From Gammaproteobacteria bacterium (GTDB lineage Bacteria > Pseudomonadota > Gammaproteobacteria > GCA-001735895), in the NCBI GenBank assembly GCA_029862125.1, contig JAOTXY010000012.1:1-61697 (forward strand): DNA of 61,697 bases, written 5' to 3'. Positions 16,652 to 25,799 of the stretch are shown here, piece after piece (positions within the stretch are counted from its first letter, which is position 1; every line of letters starts with the position of its first letter). A program made the position numbers and the translations under genes. Under the pieces are notes generated by a model. That model was not told the DNA's origin, did no database searches, and worked only from the letters and a program-made list of their open reading frames with translations.

Positions 16652-17395
16652 GTGAAATCGGTCGACAACAGCATGCAAATCGCAACGGATCTCGATTCCG
16701 GGCCATCCCGTAAAATGGGCAGCAATCGCATTGGCGTTACCACCAGCGGTGTCGCCGCCCAGCTTCGACGCCGCATTCTCGAGGGCGAATTTGCTTACGA
16801 GGAACGTCTGCCGGCGGAACGTAACCTTGCCGAGGAATTTGGCGTGTCACGCGGCACGATTCGCTCGGTCCTGCAGATACTCGAAGAACAGCACCTGGTC
16901 ACGCGCCAGATTGGCAGCGGAACCTATGTATCGCATAAGGAAACCACCAATCAGCAGGAAATCTCCAAGCTAACCAGCCCCGTGGAAATGAACGAAGTCC
17001 GGATTGCAATCGAGCCACAGATGGTCAGGCTGGCAATTGCCAACGCCAGTTCCCAGGACCTCGAGGAATTACGTAATGCGCTGCGACTTTGCGAAGATTG
17101 CGGTGGGGACCCGGAGAAATTTGCGCGTGCGGATACCGCATTTCACATGGCGTTGGCGCATTGCTCCAGGAACAAGCTGATGTATTGGCTTTACGAGCGG
17201 ATCAGCGAGGTACGACGAAATTCGCAATGGCGCACGATGAAGGCGAAACTGTTAACCCCCGATCGCATTAATTACTACAACAGCCAGCATCGCGCTCTGT
17301 ACGAAGCAATCGCGGCGCGCGATACCCCCGCGGCGACAAAACTCATCAAGCAACATCTATACGGTGTCCACGACGACCTGCTCGCAACTGATTAA
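16652..17395 (+). CDS. GntR-family regulator, FadR/FCD subfamily
   Basis: 247 residues. A winged HTH at about residues 30-95 has 'LRRRILEGEFAYEERLPAER' and 'FGVSRGTIRSVLQILEEQHLV'. A C-terminal FCD ligand-binding domain follows, with metal-binding His residues in 'DTAFHMALAHCSRNK', 'SQHRALYEAI' and 'LIKQHLYGVHDDL'. The start is GTG 16652, with GGGA close upstream. It ends 10 bp before tdm, so it is co-transcribed with it, and is divergent from the glutamine-synthetase-like operon. Such arrangements are usual for substrate-induced repressors; the effector may be TMAO or a demethylation product (inference). Confidence 0.9.
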   Translation: MKSVDNSMQIATDLDSGPSRKMGSNRIGVTTSGVAAQLRRRILEGEFAYEERLPAERNLAEEFGVSRGTIRSVLQILEEQHLVTRQIGSGTYVSHKETTNQQEISKLTSPVEMNEVRIAIEPQMVRLAIANASSQDLEELRNALRLCEDCGGDPEKFARADTAFHMALAHCSRNKLMYWLYERISEVRRNSQWRTMKAKLLTPDRINYYNSQHRALYEAIAARDTPAATKLIKQHLYGVHDDLLATD

Positions 17396-17405
17396 GGTTT
17401 AATCT

Positions 17406-19772
17406 ATGAACGCACCTTCATTCGTCTCCCCGGTTCGCGTTCTGGAACCCGGGTTGAACACCCTGCCCCCCGATACCGAACGCTACGTTGTCAGGGCGGG
17501 CGGGATCACCGCCCTCGAACTATTCGGCGGCGACCGCATCGAGGTGGTCAATCCCGAAGGTATGCAGCTTGGCGAGATCACGATCTTCGACGCTCGCGGT
17601 AACAGCGATATGCAGTTGATCGGTGCGCAAGCCGATGGTAAGGCCGGGGGTTTCAAGACTATCCTGGGCGGTAGCGATGCAAGTGCAATCAAACTCGCCC
17701 GCACCCTGAAGTTTCGCGGTATCTCGCTCGACGGCGCGCACAGCACCAGCATCTTCAGCAAGGAGTCACGCGCGGGTGATTCGATCAGCTTCACCGCAAA
17801 CGAAGCCGTGACCTGTATCGTCGCCGCACCCGGTGAACCGATGCTGGTCGACCAACAAGACACCATTACCGACTTGACCATATTCGTTCACCGCCAGGCA
17901 CTCGATTCCGCGGAACGCCGGGTCCACCTGCCGGATCCGCTTGCCGATCCTTTGCAGGATCAACGCATCGAGGCTCGCACCGCGTACGCCTACGAAGTCA
18001 AGGCGGGTCAATATATCCAGATCATTGACGTCGAGGGCCGCGAGTGTTCCGATTTTCAGTGTTTCGATATCGCTGCGCTGGACAAGGGGCTTGAGCGTTG
18101 CATCGACGCCACCAGTACCCGTCATGTGGTCGGCGCATCCTACCCGGCACCGGGATTGCTGGCCAAGTTTTACACCCAGGATTTTGAACCGATGATTGAA
18201 CTGGTGCGTGATACCTGTGGGCGTCACGACAGTTTCGGTACCGCCTGCACTGCGAAGTACTACGAAGATCTCGGCTACCCCGGACATGTCAATTGCTCGG
18301 ACAACTTCAACCGTGGACTCGCACCATTCGGCATTCAGCCGCGGCCCGGCTGGATGGCGATCAACCTGTTTTTTAACACCAACATCGATGACACCAACCA
18401 GATGTATTTCGATGAACCCTGGTCACGTCCCGGTGACTACGTTCTAATGCGCGCGCTCAAGGATATGATATGCGTAACATCCGCCTGTCCCTGCGATGTC
18501 GATCCCGCCAACGGTTGGAACCCGACCGATATCCACATGCGCATTTACCCGGATACCAATACATTTACCAAAGCGATGGCTTACAGAATGACTACTGACG
18601 CAGAGAAACAACTCACCAAAGAAACCGGGTTTCATTCACGAACCCTGGAACATACCCGCAATTTCACCGAGTATGCGGGCTACTGGCTCGCCAACAGTTA
18701 CACAAAGTATGGCGCCATTGACGAATACTGGGCCTGCCGCGAGGGTGCGGTGGTCATTGACCTGTCGCCGTTGCGCAAATACGAGGTGCTCGGACCCGAC
18801 GCCGAGCTGCTGATGCAAACCTGCGTCACCCGCAACATCCGCCGCCTCGCGGTCGGACAGGTAGTTTACACCGCCATGTGTTACGAAAACGGCGGCATGA
18901 TCGATGACGGCACCGTGTTCCGCCTCGGCCAGGATAATTTCCGCTGGATCGGCGGTAGCGACGAGAGCGGCATCTGGTTGCGCGAACAGGCGCAGAAACT
19001 CGGCCTCGAAGCCTGGGTGCGTAACTCGACCGATCAACTGCATAACCTGCAGGTACAAGGGCCCAAAAGCCGTGATGTTTTAAAACAGATTATCTGGACC
19101 CGACCGGACCAGGCCACGCTCGAAGAGCTCGAATGGTTTCGCTTCTCGATTGCGCGCATTGGCGATGAACACGGCATTCCGTTAGTGGTTTCGCGCACCG
19201 GGTATACCGGGGAGCTCGGCTACGAAGTGTTTTGCCATCCGAAGGACGCGCCTGCCGTATGGGACGCGATCTGGGAAGCAGGAAAAGCCCATGACCTGAC
19301 GCCGCTCGGGCTCGAAGCCCTCGACATGCTGCGCGTGGAAGCGGGGCTCATTTTTGCCGGTTACGAATTCAGCGATCAGACCGATCCGTTTGAAGCTGGA
19401 ATTCCTTTTACCGTGCCGCTGAAAACCAAGCAAGACGATTTCATCGGCAAGGCATCGCTAATCAAGCGCAAGGAAAATCCACAGCGTGTACTGGTCGGGC
19501 TTGAACTCAGCGGCGATGAACTGGCAGCCAATGGCGATTGCGTCAATATCGGGCGTAACCAGGTTGGCGAAATCACCAGCGCGGTGCGTTCACCGATCCT
19601 GCGTAAAAACTTCGCCTTGTGTCGAATGCAGGTGGAACACAGCGAACTCGGCACCGAGGTCGAAGTCGGTAAGCTCGATGGTAAGCAGAAGCGTTTGCCT
19701 GCAAAAGTGGTTGGCTTTCCGTTCTATGACCCGACCAAGTCCAGGGTGCGCGACGTCCCTCCGCCTGAATAA
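17406..19772 (+). CDS. tdm: Trimethylamine N-oxide demethylase (DUF1989-GcvT fusion)
   Basis: 788 residues. N-terminal half: two consecutive DUF1989-like (urea-carboxylase-associated) units, the second (about residues 195-385) rich in conserved Cys/Asp ('RECSDFQCF', 'DSFGTACTAKYY', 'SACPCDVDPANGW') that can bind zinc. C-terminal half (about residues 410-780): folate-binding GcvT/aminomethyltransferase domain with 'DLSPLRKYEVLGP', 'LQVQGPKSRDVL', 'SRTGYTGELGYEVF' and 'GLEALDMLRVEAGLIFAGYE'. This architecture and length match Tdm, which splits TMAO into dimethylamine and formaldehyde and captures the latter as methylene-THF. Other DUF1989-GcvT proteins exist, but tmm in the same window strongly supports this call. 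It directly follows a GntR regulator gene. Confidence 0.88.
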   Translation: MNAPSFVSPVRVLEPGLNTLPPDTERYVVRAGGITALELFGGDRIEVVNPEGMQLGEITIFDARGNSDMQLIGAQADGKAGGFKTILGGSDASAIKLARTLKFRGISLDGAHSTSIFSKESRAGDSISFTANEAVTCIVAAPGEPMLVDQQDTITDLTIFVHRQALDSAERRVHLPDPLADPLQDQRIEARTAYAYEVKAGQYIQIIDVEGRECSDFQCFDIAALDKGLERCIDATSTRHVVGASYPAPGLLAKFYTQDFEPMIELVRDTCGRHDSFGTACTAKYYEDLGYPGHVNCSDNFNRGLAPFGIQPRPGWMAINLFFNTNIDDTNQMYFDEPWSRPGDYVLMRALKDMICVTSACPCDVDPANGWNPTDIHMRIYPDTNTFTKAMAYRMTTDAEKQLTKETGFHSRTLEHTRNFTEYAGYWLANSYTKYGAIDEYWACREGAVVIDLSPLRKYEVLGPDAELLMQTCVTRNIRRLAVGQVVYTAMCYENGGMIDDGTVFRLGQDNFRWIGGSDESGIWLREQAQKLGLEAWVRNSTDQLHNLQVQGPKSRDVLKQIIWTRPDQATLEELEWFRFSIARIGDEHGIPLVVSRTGYTGELGYEVFCHPKDAPAVWDAIWEAGKAHDLTPLGLEALDMLRVEAGLIFAGYEFSDQTDPFEAGIPFTVPLKTKQDDFIGKASLIKRKENPQRVLVGLELSGDELAANGDCVNIGRNQVGEITSAVRSPILRKNFALCRMQVEHSELGTEVEVGKLDGKQKRLPAKVVGFPFYDPTKSRVRDVPPPE

Positions 19773-19811
19773 CTCAGAAGCAGGTTCTCGCAAAGCTTCG
19801 AAGGACATTTT

Positions 19812-19962
19812 GAATCATCATCCCGTGGTATTTCAGCTTGTCATCCCGTGGCTTGACCACGGGATCCATTGTGACAGATTGATATCAATTAGTGCTGGAT
19901 CCCGCGACCTACGCGGCCCGATCAAGCCGCGGGATGACAGTGTGTTAACGGGATGATGGCCT
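19812..19962. repeat. Palindromic intergenic repeat with GTCATCCCG ends
   Basis: The gap after tdm contains an imperfect inverted repeat: a left arm around 19838-19870 (TGTCATCCCGTGGCTTGACC then ACGGGATCC) and its mirror around 19891-19942 (GGATCCCGCG ... AGCCGCGGGATGACAG). Partial further copies of CATCCCGT flank it (19815 and 19950). The layout is that of a dispersed MITE/REP-like element; it also falls between convergent genes and could act as a transcript end. Confidence 0.6.
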
Positions 19963-19976
19963 GTAACCAGGAAGGT

Positions 19977-20420
19977 TTACCTTATAACCAGGCAGTTGAC
20001 GTCGGTAAGATCCAGTAATTTTCGTGATACGCTACCCATAGAAGCGGCCTTTATTTTACTGAGACCGCGAGTACCGACGACGATCAAATCGACATTGCGA
20101 CGCCTGGCAAATCCGGCCACGCTGGTGGCCGGATCGCCGCTGCCGATGGCGGTTTGAATGTTTTTGGCGCCGTCCTTTTTAGCTTTTTGTTTGGCGTTCT
20201 TGAGGATTTGGTCCGCCGCCTGGCGCATCAGGCCATCGCGAGCATTGAGGAAGTCTTCGAACTCGGGTGCCTCCTTGAGTTCTTCCGGTAATTGCATTTC
20301 GCGAATCACGTTCAAAATCAGCATTTCTGCTTCGTGTTGTACCGATAATCGAGCGGCGAAACTGACCGCGCGACTCGACGCGGCGGACGCGTCAGTAGCA
20401 ACCAGAATCTTCTTAATCAT
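19977..20420 (-). CDS. Universal stress protein, UspA family
   Basis: 147 residues from ATG 20418-20420, where the conserved domain begins ('IKKILVATDASAASSRAV'). The C-terminal ATP-binding motif reads 'VVGTRGLSKIKAASMGSVS', matching G-2x-G-9x-G(S/T). Single-domain Usp. Upstream codons extend the frame but carry no binding site or domain similarity. It stands alone between the tdm transcript and a divergent cyclase gene. Confidence 0.9.
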   Translation of the reverse strand: MIKKILVATDASAASSRAVSFAARLSVQHEAEMLILNVIREMQLPEELKEAPEFEDFLNARDGLMRQAADQILKNAKQKAKKDGAKNIQTAIGSGDPATSVAGFARRRNVDLIVVGTRGLSKIKAASMGSVSRKLLDLTDVNCLVIR

Positions 20421-20588
20421 GTATGAAAGGCACCACGTTAGCCCTGAAAGGTGCGTATTAAGCCTACAACTTATGCATTTCGCAAGCATTTGTAACACCA
20501 CTGTAATAAATCTTCAGTCCTTGACTCACCAGTGTGAAAAGCTCTAACTTGGAGCCTTTCCGGATTCAGCAGTTACCAGCCCACAACG

Positions 20589-22385
20589 ATGACAGCAGGA
20601 TATCGAATTCCGATCACCGCGATCACCGTGTTCGGCGCCAGCATCCTGCTTGCGCTGAGCGTGGGTATCGTGCTTTATCTCGGCTTCAGCCAGGCCGCGG
20701 AAAGCACTCGCCAGCTGTGGGCCGACCAGGGTAAAACGCTGATCGACACGATGGAGCAAACCCTGGATCAACGCCTTAAGCCGATTGCCGAGCAGGCGCG
20801 CTGGGTTGCCCGTGACGTCAAGGATCTGCAAGATCTGTCTTCCTTCGATGACTATATTTACGGTTCGCTCGCGGCAACGCCACAGGTGGCGGGAGTTGCA
20901 CTTATCCTGGTTAATGGCAAGGGACGACGCTGGCATCGCGAGGAGCGGGTAGCGATAACCGGAGACTGGTCGCAAAAGCCCTGGTTCCAGGATTACCTGG
21001 ACCAGGTAAAAGCGGCAGGTTCGGCTGCCTGGCGAGAACCGATTTTTACCGATACGATCGACTCGTCGACCCTGTTGCACGACATCCCCCTGTATAACAT
21101 CGATGGCGAATTCATCGGTATTTTTGCGCAGATCGTTACCGTACAGGAACTCTCCGCTATTCTCGCGCGGGATCATACCGATACGGGTGTAACCCCGTTC
21201 GTGCTGTATAACCGTGACTACGTTCTTGCTCATCCATCCATTATTAGCGGCAGCGAACAACAGCCGCTGCCGCAGCTCGAAGAATTGGGTGACCTGATAT
21301 TAAAACGCATCTGGTCGCCCGATGAGGAAGCATCATTTATCTCGGCCGCGCTCGAGGACACCGAGGCCAGCGGCATATTCTGGGGCGATGCCTTCATTCT
21401 TTATCTTTATCGCGATATCAAGCGTTACGGCCCTGCTCCCTGGACCATCGGCGTCTATCTGAACACCAGTCTGCGCAGCGGTGACCAGAGAACCAATATA
21501 CTCAGGTCGCTGGTCGCCGGCCTCGCGGTTCTGCTGCTCGGGATCATTGCATCGGTCATCGTCGGCCACCAGGTGAGCAGGCCGGTCAAGGAAATTGTAA
21601 ACGCCGCGAATACAGTCGACGCGGGCAGTCTCGACGACGTCGAGCCGCTTGAGGGCAGCCGTATCCGGGAACTCGACGATGCCAGCAGGGCCTTCAACAA
21701 CATGGTCAAGGGGTTACGCGAGCGCCAGGTGATTCGCGATACGCTGGGACGTTTCGTGCCGGAAAAGGTGGCCAGTTCACTACTGGCCGGCGGCGGCGCG
21801 ATTCCGGTGCAGCAAACCGAGGCCACGATCCTGTTTTGCGATATCGAATCCTTCACCCGGCTCACCGAAGTGCTGGGGCCAGTCAAAATAGTCGATGTTC
21901 TCAACGCTTATTTTTCGGCCATGGTCGAGATACTCGAACAAAAGGGAGGCGTGGTCACCCAGTTCCAGGGTGACGCGATCCTGGCGACTTTCAACGTCCC
22001 GATTGCCGACGACAACCATGCCCGCAACGCGGTTCACGCCGCACTGGAAATGTTGAACACGGTAGCCACCAACGAGTATGAAGGCGAAAAGTTAAACATT
22101 CGTATCGGCATCAATACCGGCAAGGTGGTTGCCGGTGCCATCGGCGCTAAAGGACGCCTGAACTACACGGTTCACGGCGACGCGGTTAATCTTGCAGCCC
22201 GCCTCGAGGCGTTGAACAAGGAATACGGAACCCGTTTAATGATCTCGGAGTCGAGCGCCGCCTCGATCGATGATGTCGAGTTGTCCAGGATCGGTGAAGC
22301 CACGGCGAGGGGTCAGACCCAATCGATCGATCTTTACACTATCGACTCGGACACCACTAAAATTAAATCCAGGTCGCAGCCATGA
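20589..22385 (+). CDS. Membrane sensor class III adenylate/guanylate cyclase
   Basis: 598 residues. A TM helix (about 8-30), an extracytoplasmic dCache-like sensor (about 35-290), a second TM helix (about 303-327), a HAMP linker ('VSRPVKEIVNAANTVDAGSLDD') and a C-terminal cyclase domain from about residue 410. The catalytic domain shows the metal-binding Asp in 'LFCDIESFTRL' and second Asp in 'FQGDAILATF', and the transition-state region 'YTVHGDAVNLAARLE'. It should make cAMP (or cGMP) in response to an external signal. The next gene starts inside its last codons (4-bp overlap), so the ureohydrolase-like enzyme is translationally coupled. A cNMP-binding EAL protein at 40403 is a possible downstream reader (inference). 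Confidence 0.92.
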   Translation: MTAGYRIPITAITVFGASILLALSVGIVLYLGFSQAAESTRQLWADQGKTLIDTMEQTLDQRLKPIAEQARWVARDVKDLQDLSSFDDYIYGSLAATPQVAGVALILVNGKGRRWHREERVAITGDWSQKPWFQDYLDQVKAAGSAAWREPIFTDTIDSSTLLHDIPLYNIDGEFIGIFAQIVTVQELSAILARDHTDTGVTPFVLYNRDYVLAHPSIISGSEQQPLPQLEELGDLILKRIWSPDEEASFISAALEDTEASGIFWGDAFILYLYRDIKRYGPAPWTIGVYLNTSLRSGDQRTNILRSLVAGLAVLLLGIIASVIVGHQVSRPVKEIVNAANTVDAGSLDDVEPLEGSRIRELDDASRAFNNMVKGLRERQVIRDTLGRFVPEKVASSLLAGGGAIPVQQTEATILFCDIESFTRLTEVLGPVKIVDVLNAYFSAMVEILEQKGGVVTQFQGDAILATFNVPIADDNHARNAVHAALEMLNTVATNEYEGEKLNIRIGINTGKVVAGAIGAKGRLNYTVHGDAVNLAARLEALNKEYGTRLMISESSAASIDDVELSRIGEATARGQTQSIDLYTIDSDTTKIKSRSQP

Positions 22386-23338
22386 GTAAGCAGTCACCCA
22401 GGATGAAATCCATGTTTGGCGGCACTCCGAGTGGCGGATTTTTTGATCTGCCGCTGCAAAGTCCCGGCGATACCGGGGATGCCGATATCGTCCTGTTGGG
22501 TGCACCTGCCGCAACCCCCTATGCAAGTGTCGGCAATTACTGCGCCGAGGCTGCGGATGCGATTCGCGGCGCCTTCGGCTGGCCCGGGGTGCTGGGACAT
22601 CATGATTTCGACATCGACGGTTATCTGCTGCCTGATGGTATCAGGGCCATCGACTGGGGAAATCTCGACTACAGCGAAACTGACTTCGCCGCCAATCGCG
22701 CTACGATTCGCGATTGCGTCAGCAAGATTCTCGCCGCAAAGGCGATACCACTGGTTCTGGGTGGAGACGATTCGGTTCCTATTCCGGTGCTCGAGGCATA
22801 CCGCGAACACGGCCCGCTGACCATTTTGCAGCTTGATGCGCATATCGATTGGCGGGATGATGTCAACGGTGAAACCATGGGGCTATCGAGTAATATGCGT
22901 CGCGCCTCCGAGATGGACTGGATCGAGAATATCATCCAGGTCGGCGCACGCGGTATCGGTAGCGCTCGCCCGCAGGACCGGCAGGACGCGCTCGACTGGG
23001 GAGTACAGTTTTTTCCGATGCGTGACGTGGTACAGAACGGAATCGACGCCATCATCGATTCGATTCCTGAAAATTCGAATCTCTATATCGCACTCGATAT
23101 CGATGTTATGGATCCTGCGGTAGTGCCCGCGGTAATCGGTCCGGCGCCAGGTGGATTTTCATACTGGCAAATTCTCGAAATTTTTGAGGCCGTAACAAAA
23201 CGCGCACGGATTGCAGGCTTTAACCTGGTCGAATTGATGCCGAGCGCCGATGTCGGTGGTCGTGGCGCTCTAGTCGCGGCACGCTTGGTCGCTATGATCA
23301 TGGGCCTGGCGGCGCGGCAAAGGCATCACCTGGTATAG
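22382..23338 (+). CDS. Ureohydrolase (arginase/agmatinase) family protein with altered metal motif
   Basis: 318 residues. Metal-binding motifs in order: 'VLGGDDSVPIP' (about residue 126, where the family normally has GGDHS), 'LQLDAHIDWRDD' (about 150), 'ALDIDVMDPAVVPA' (about 238). All Asp ligands are present, but the His of the first motif is Asp. The family hydrolyses guanidino compounds to urea plus an amine (agmatine, guanidinobutyrate, guanidine and others). An N-terminal segment 'GAPAATPYASVGNYCAEAADAIR' corresponds to the substrate-side loop of agmatinase relatives. Substrate is unknown; with methylamine genes nearby a methylated guanidine is a possibility only. The 4-bp overlap with the cyclase gene implies coupled expression. 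Confidence 0.85.
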   Translation: MSKQSPRMKSMFGGTPSGGFFDLPLQSPGDTGDADIVLLGAPAATPYASVGNYCAEAADAIRGAFGWPGVLGHHDFDIDGYLLPDGIRAIDWGNLDYSETDFAANRATIRDCVSKILAAKAIPLVLGGDDSVPIPVLEAYREHGPLTILQLDAHIDWRDDVNGETMGLSSNMRRASEMDWIENIIQVGARGIGSARPQDRQDALDWGVQFFPMRDVVQNGIDAIIDSIPENSNLYIALDIDVMDPAVVPAVIGPAPGGFSYWQILEIFEAVTKRARIAGFNLVELMPSADVGGRGALVAARLVAMIMGLAARQRHHLV

Positions 23339-23658
23339 TCGCGTGCCTGCAGCATCACCATGCCGATGATACCAACGATGAATCCTCCGTAAGCGCCGAT
23401 AGCATGCGCCATCCCGTGATCGTAACCTGCCGTAATATGGGTCAAGATCGGCATCACTGCCGAGCCGATGCCGACTAGCAGGCAGGTACGCGCAATCAGG
23501 CGTCTGAGTCCGTCCTTGTCCGTAACCCGGTCAGCGCTGTGTTTGTTGTAGCCTGCGATTAATTCCATTTTGCCCTTGATACCGATTTGATACGCAAATA
23601 CAAACAGCAAAATCGCTATCCCCTCCATCACCAGAATTTCTATTAATTTGCCCGTCAT
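23326..23658 (-). CDS. Small membrane protein, DUF3784-like
   Basis: 110 residues with three hydrophobic helices (about 8-27, 55-72, 83-102) and a cytosolic loop 'LIAGYNKHSADRVTDKDG' typical of DUF3784 proteins. Its 3-prime end overlaps the ureohydrolase-like gene by 13 bp on the opposite strand. Function unknown for the family. Confidence 0.75.
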   Translation of the reverse strand: MTGKLIEILVMEGIAILLFVFAYQIGIKGKMELIAGYNKHSADRVTDKDGLRRLIARTCLLVGIGSAVMPILTHITAGYDHGMAHAIGAYGGFIVGIIGMVMLQARDYTR

Positions 23659-23679
23659 GGAATGCCCTCCTCGTTTGAT

Positions 23680-24354
23680 TCAATCAGCGACCGTGGCCAG
23701 CAATTCTGCCCACTGCCCGGGCTCGACACGACCAACCAGAATAAAACTGCCGTCGTCTTCAGGTTTGAAAACAAGTCCTTCACCTTCGGCCGGATAAGCT
23801 GGCGTGGCCGCACTCGCCACGTTACCGTGCGCAACGATTACACGGTTGGTACCGGGCCTGGGTGACGTAGCAAGCAGCGCCCGTGCCGTGGCGACAATGG
23901 CCGCGCGGCCACCGAAATATTCCGCGGCACGCAGATTCATTACCGCGGTCGAAGTAGTAACCTCGCCGAGTTTCATCAAACGAGCGGTTTCGACGGTGCG
24001 GCAATAGGGACTCGCCAGGATTTCACCGACCGGTATTTCGAGAGTGCGAATGGCGTCACCAATTGCCACCGCATCGGCACGCCCCGGTTCCGAGAGTTGA
24101 CGCATCTGCGCCGGGTCACAGCTCAACCAGTCGTCAACCTGATGCAAGCCATCGGATTGTGACCAGTCAGTAGAGACATGTCGGAAGTAAATATTGTATC
24201 CCCCGTTGCGCAACGCCTCGACCAACGCAAGATCGGTTAACAGGGTCGGAGTCGCGGCCGTTACAGGTCTGATGACTAATAGCAATAAGCCGAGCGACAA
24301 TACGAGCACAGAGTTGAGTGCACTGCTTGTCAACTCCATGGAAATACGCGGCAT
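23680..24354 (-). CDS. Exported histidine phosphatase superfamily protein
   Basis: 224 residues with an N-terminal signal/anchor (about residues 12-33). The phosphatase core keeps the catalytic Arg-His in 'IYFRHVSTDW', the second Arg in 'SPYCRTVETA' and the C-terminal His in 'IVAHGNVAS'. The first motif reads R-H-V rather than R-H-G. It probably acts in the periplasm on a small phosphate ester or polyphosphate; substrate unknown. An internal ATG six codons in is an alternative start. It lies 6 bp from a HAD gene upstream, likely one transcript. Confidence 0.82.
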   Translation of the reverse strand: MPRISMELTSSALNSVLVLSLGLLLLVIRPVTAATPTLLTDLALVEALRNGGYNIYFRHVSTDWSQSDGLHQVDDWLSCDPAQMRQLSEPGRADAVAIGDAIRTLEIPVGEILASPYCRTVETARLMKLGEVTTSTAVMNLRAAEYFGGRAAIVATARALLATSPRPGTNRVIVAHGNVASAATPAYPAEGEGLVFKPEDDGSFILVGRVEPGQWAELLATVAD

Positions 24355-24360
24355 GACGGC

Positions 24361-25083
24361 CTATGCCAACTCCTGTTGGTGCGCTTTGACGAAATCGGCC
24401 ATGCTGTTGAACTCCCACTCGATCGTGTATTCACCCTCGGGCGGCGCTGTCGCGCCGTAACCCTCTGCATCATGGCGACGGTTGATCCAGACCTTGGTCA
24501 TGCCCATGCTGGTAGCGGGCACCATGTCGTGGGTCAGCGATTGTGCAACGTGCAGGATCTGGTGTGGCAGAATTCCGAGATCGCGCCTGGCCTGTTCAAA
24601 CATATAATCGAAGTTACGCAGGTTGGGCTTGTAACAGCCGACATCCTGTGCGGTGTAAATTGCATCCCATTCGATTGCTAATCGTGCATTACTGCCCATG
24701 TAACTGATGCGATCACAATTGGTCAAGGTCGCCATCAGGTAATGCTGACGTAAATAATTCAGGCTTGCAGCCGAATCTTCAAATTCGGGCCAGTGCTTTA
24801 CCGAACGACCAAAAGTCACGGCTTCTTCATCGCTGATCTTGATCTGCCATTTTTTTGCGATCGCGCGGCTCACCTCATCGAGCAGCGAACTGTAAACCTG
24901 GGTTGGGTTACTGGCTTGCTGCTGCATTTCGCACTCTGCAAACAGTTCCAGCACTTCATCACGACTCAACCTGAGCGGCAATTTATCGAGCAGGGGCTCG
25001 AGCGCATTGTAAATTCCGCTTTCCCAGTCGATCAAGGTACCGTAGGTATCGAAAGTCAGCATTTTAAAATCGGTTAACTTCAT
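24361..25083 (-). CDS. Haloacid dehalogenase type II-like HAD hydrolase
   Basis: 240 residues. Motif I is 'LTFDTYGTLIDW' (nucleophile Asp), motif II 'MATLTNCDR', motif III Lys in 'QDVGCYKPN', and motif IV is the 'HVAQSLTHDMVPATSMGM' region. This is the L-2-haloacid dehalogenase-like subgroup; members also act as phosphatases, so actual dehalogenase activity is not assured. It sits 6 bp upstream of the histidine phosphatase gene on the same strand. Confidence 0.88.
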   Translation of the reverse strand: MKLTDFKMLTFDTYGTLIDWESGIYNALEPLLDKLPLRLSRDEVLELFAECEMQQQASNPTQVYSSLLDEVSRAIAKKWQIKISDEEAVTFGRSVKHWPEFEDSAASLNYLRQHYLMATLTNCDRISYMGSNARLAIEWDAIYTAQDVGCYKPNLRNFDYMFEQARRDLGILPHQILHVAQSLTHDMVPATSMGMTKVWINRRHDAEGYGATAPPEGEYTIEWEFNSMADFVKAHQQELA

Positions 25084-25202
25084 GGTTGCTCCAGTTTTCT
25101 CGCAGGTCTCACTTGATTCAGCGGTAAAATTTCTTTCACATAAAACAGCGACTATGTTAAATAATATGCTCCCGATCGGCTAGCGAAACTGGCACTTATA
25201 CA

Positions 25203-25718
25203 TTGAGTGATACCCTTCCAAAAATACGGGCCTTTCTCGAACAGGCCGGCTACCCATTCGAGGTCTTGCCCTGCGATCCGGAGCTTGCCGATACGGCCGT
25301 GTTTTGCGAGCACTACGGCGTGGCACTTGAAAATTCCGCCAATGCCATCCTGGTGCGCTCCAAAACCGGGGATAAAAAATTCGTGGTTTGCGTACTGCTC
25401 GCCACCGATCGCCTGAACACCAATCACACGGTGCGTAAAAAAATTGGCGCGCGCAAGGTGTCCTTTGCCTCGACCGACGAAACCCGCGAGATGACCGGCA
25501 TGGAAATCGGTGGTGTAACCCCGTTATGCCTCCCCGCCGACCTGCCGATCTGGATCGATGACGCGGTGATGCAATGTGAATATGTCGTGCTTGGTGGTGG
25601 CAACCGCAGTTCGAAGCTCAAGGTCGACCCGCAGGTTTTGCTGCTGCAACCGGCGGCCGAAGTAGTCGCAGCGCTCGCAAGGCGGGATTCATTCAAGCCG
25701 GCGGAAGATGCCTCCTAG
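25203..25718 (+). CDS. YbaK/EbsC-type aminoacyl-tRNA deacylase
   Basis: 171 residues starting at a TTG, with no clear ribosome binding site. The YbaK/ProX domain is complete: 'CEHYGVALENSANAILVRS', 'VVCVLLATDRLNTNHTVRK', 'ASTDETREMTGMEIGGVTP' and the Gly-rich end 'YVVLGGGNRSSKLKVDP'. The family removes wrongly attached amino acids from tRNA (for example Cys or Ala from tRNA-Pro). Stand-alone monocistronic gene, divergent from the HAD gene. Confidence 0.9.
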   Translation: MSDTLPKIRAFLEQAGYPFEVLPCDPELADTAVFCEHYGVALENSANAILVRSKTGDKKFVVCVLLATDRLNTNHTVRKKIGARKVSFASTDETREMTGMEIGGVTPLCLPADLPIWIDDAVMQCEYVVLGGGNRSSKLKVDPQVLLLQPAAEVVAALARRDSFKPAEDAS

Positions 25719-25799
25719 CAAAAAATATACAACCCGAATCAGAGGCCTGCCATAAGCTTCGGTTATACTTTCGACATTTTATAAGCTGCTACTGAATTG

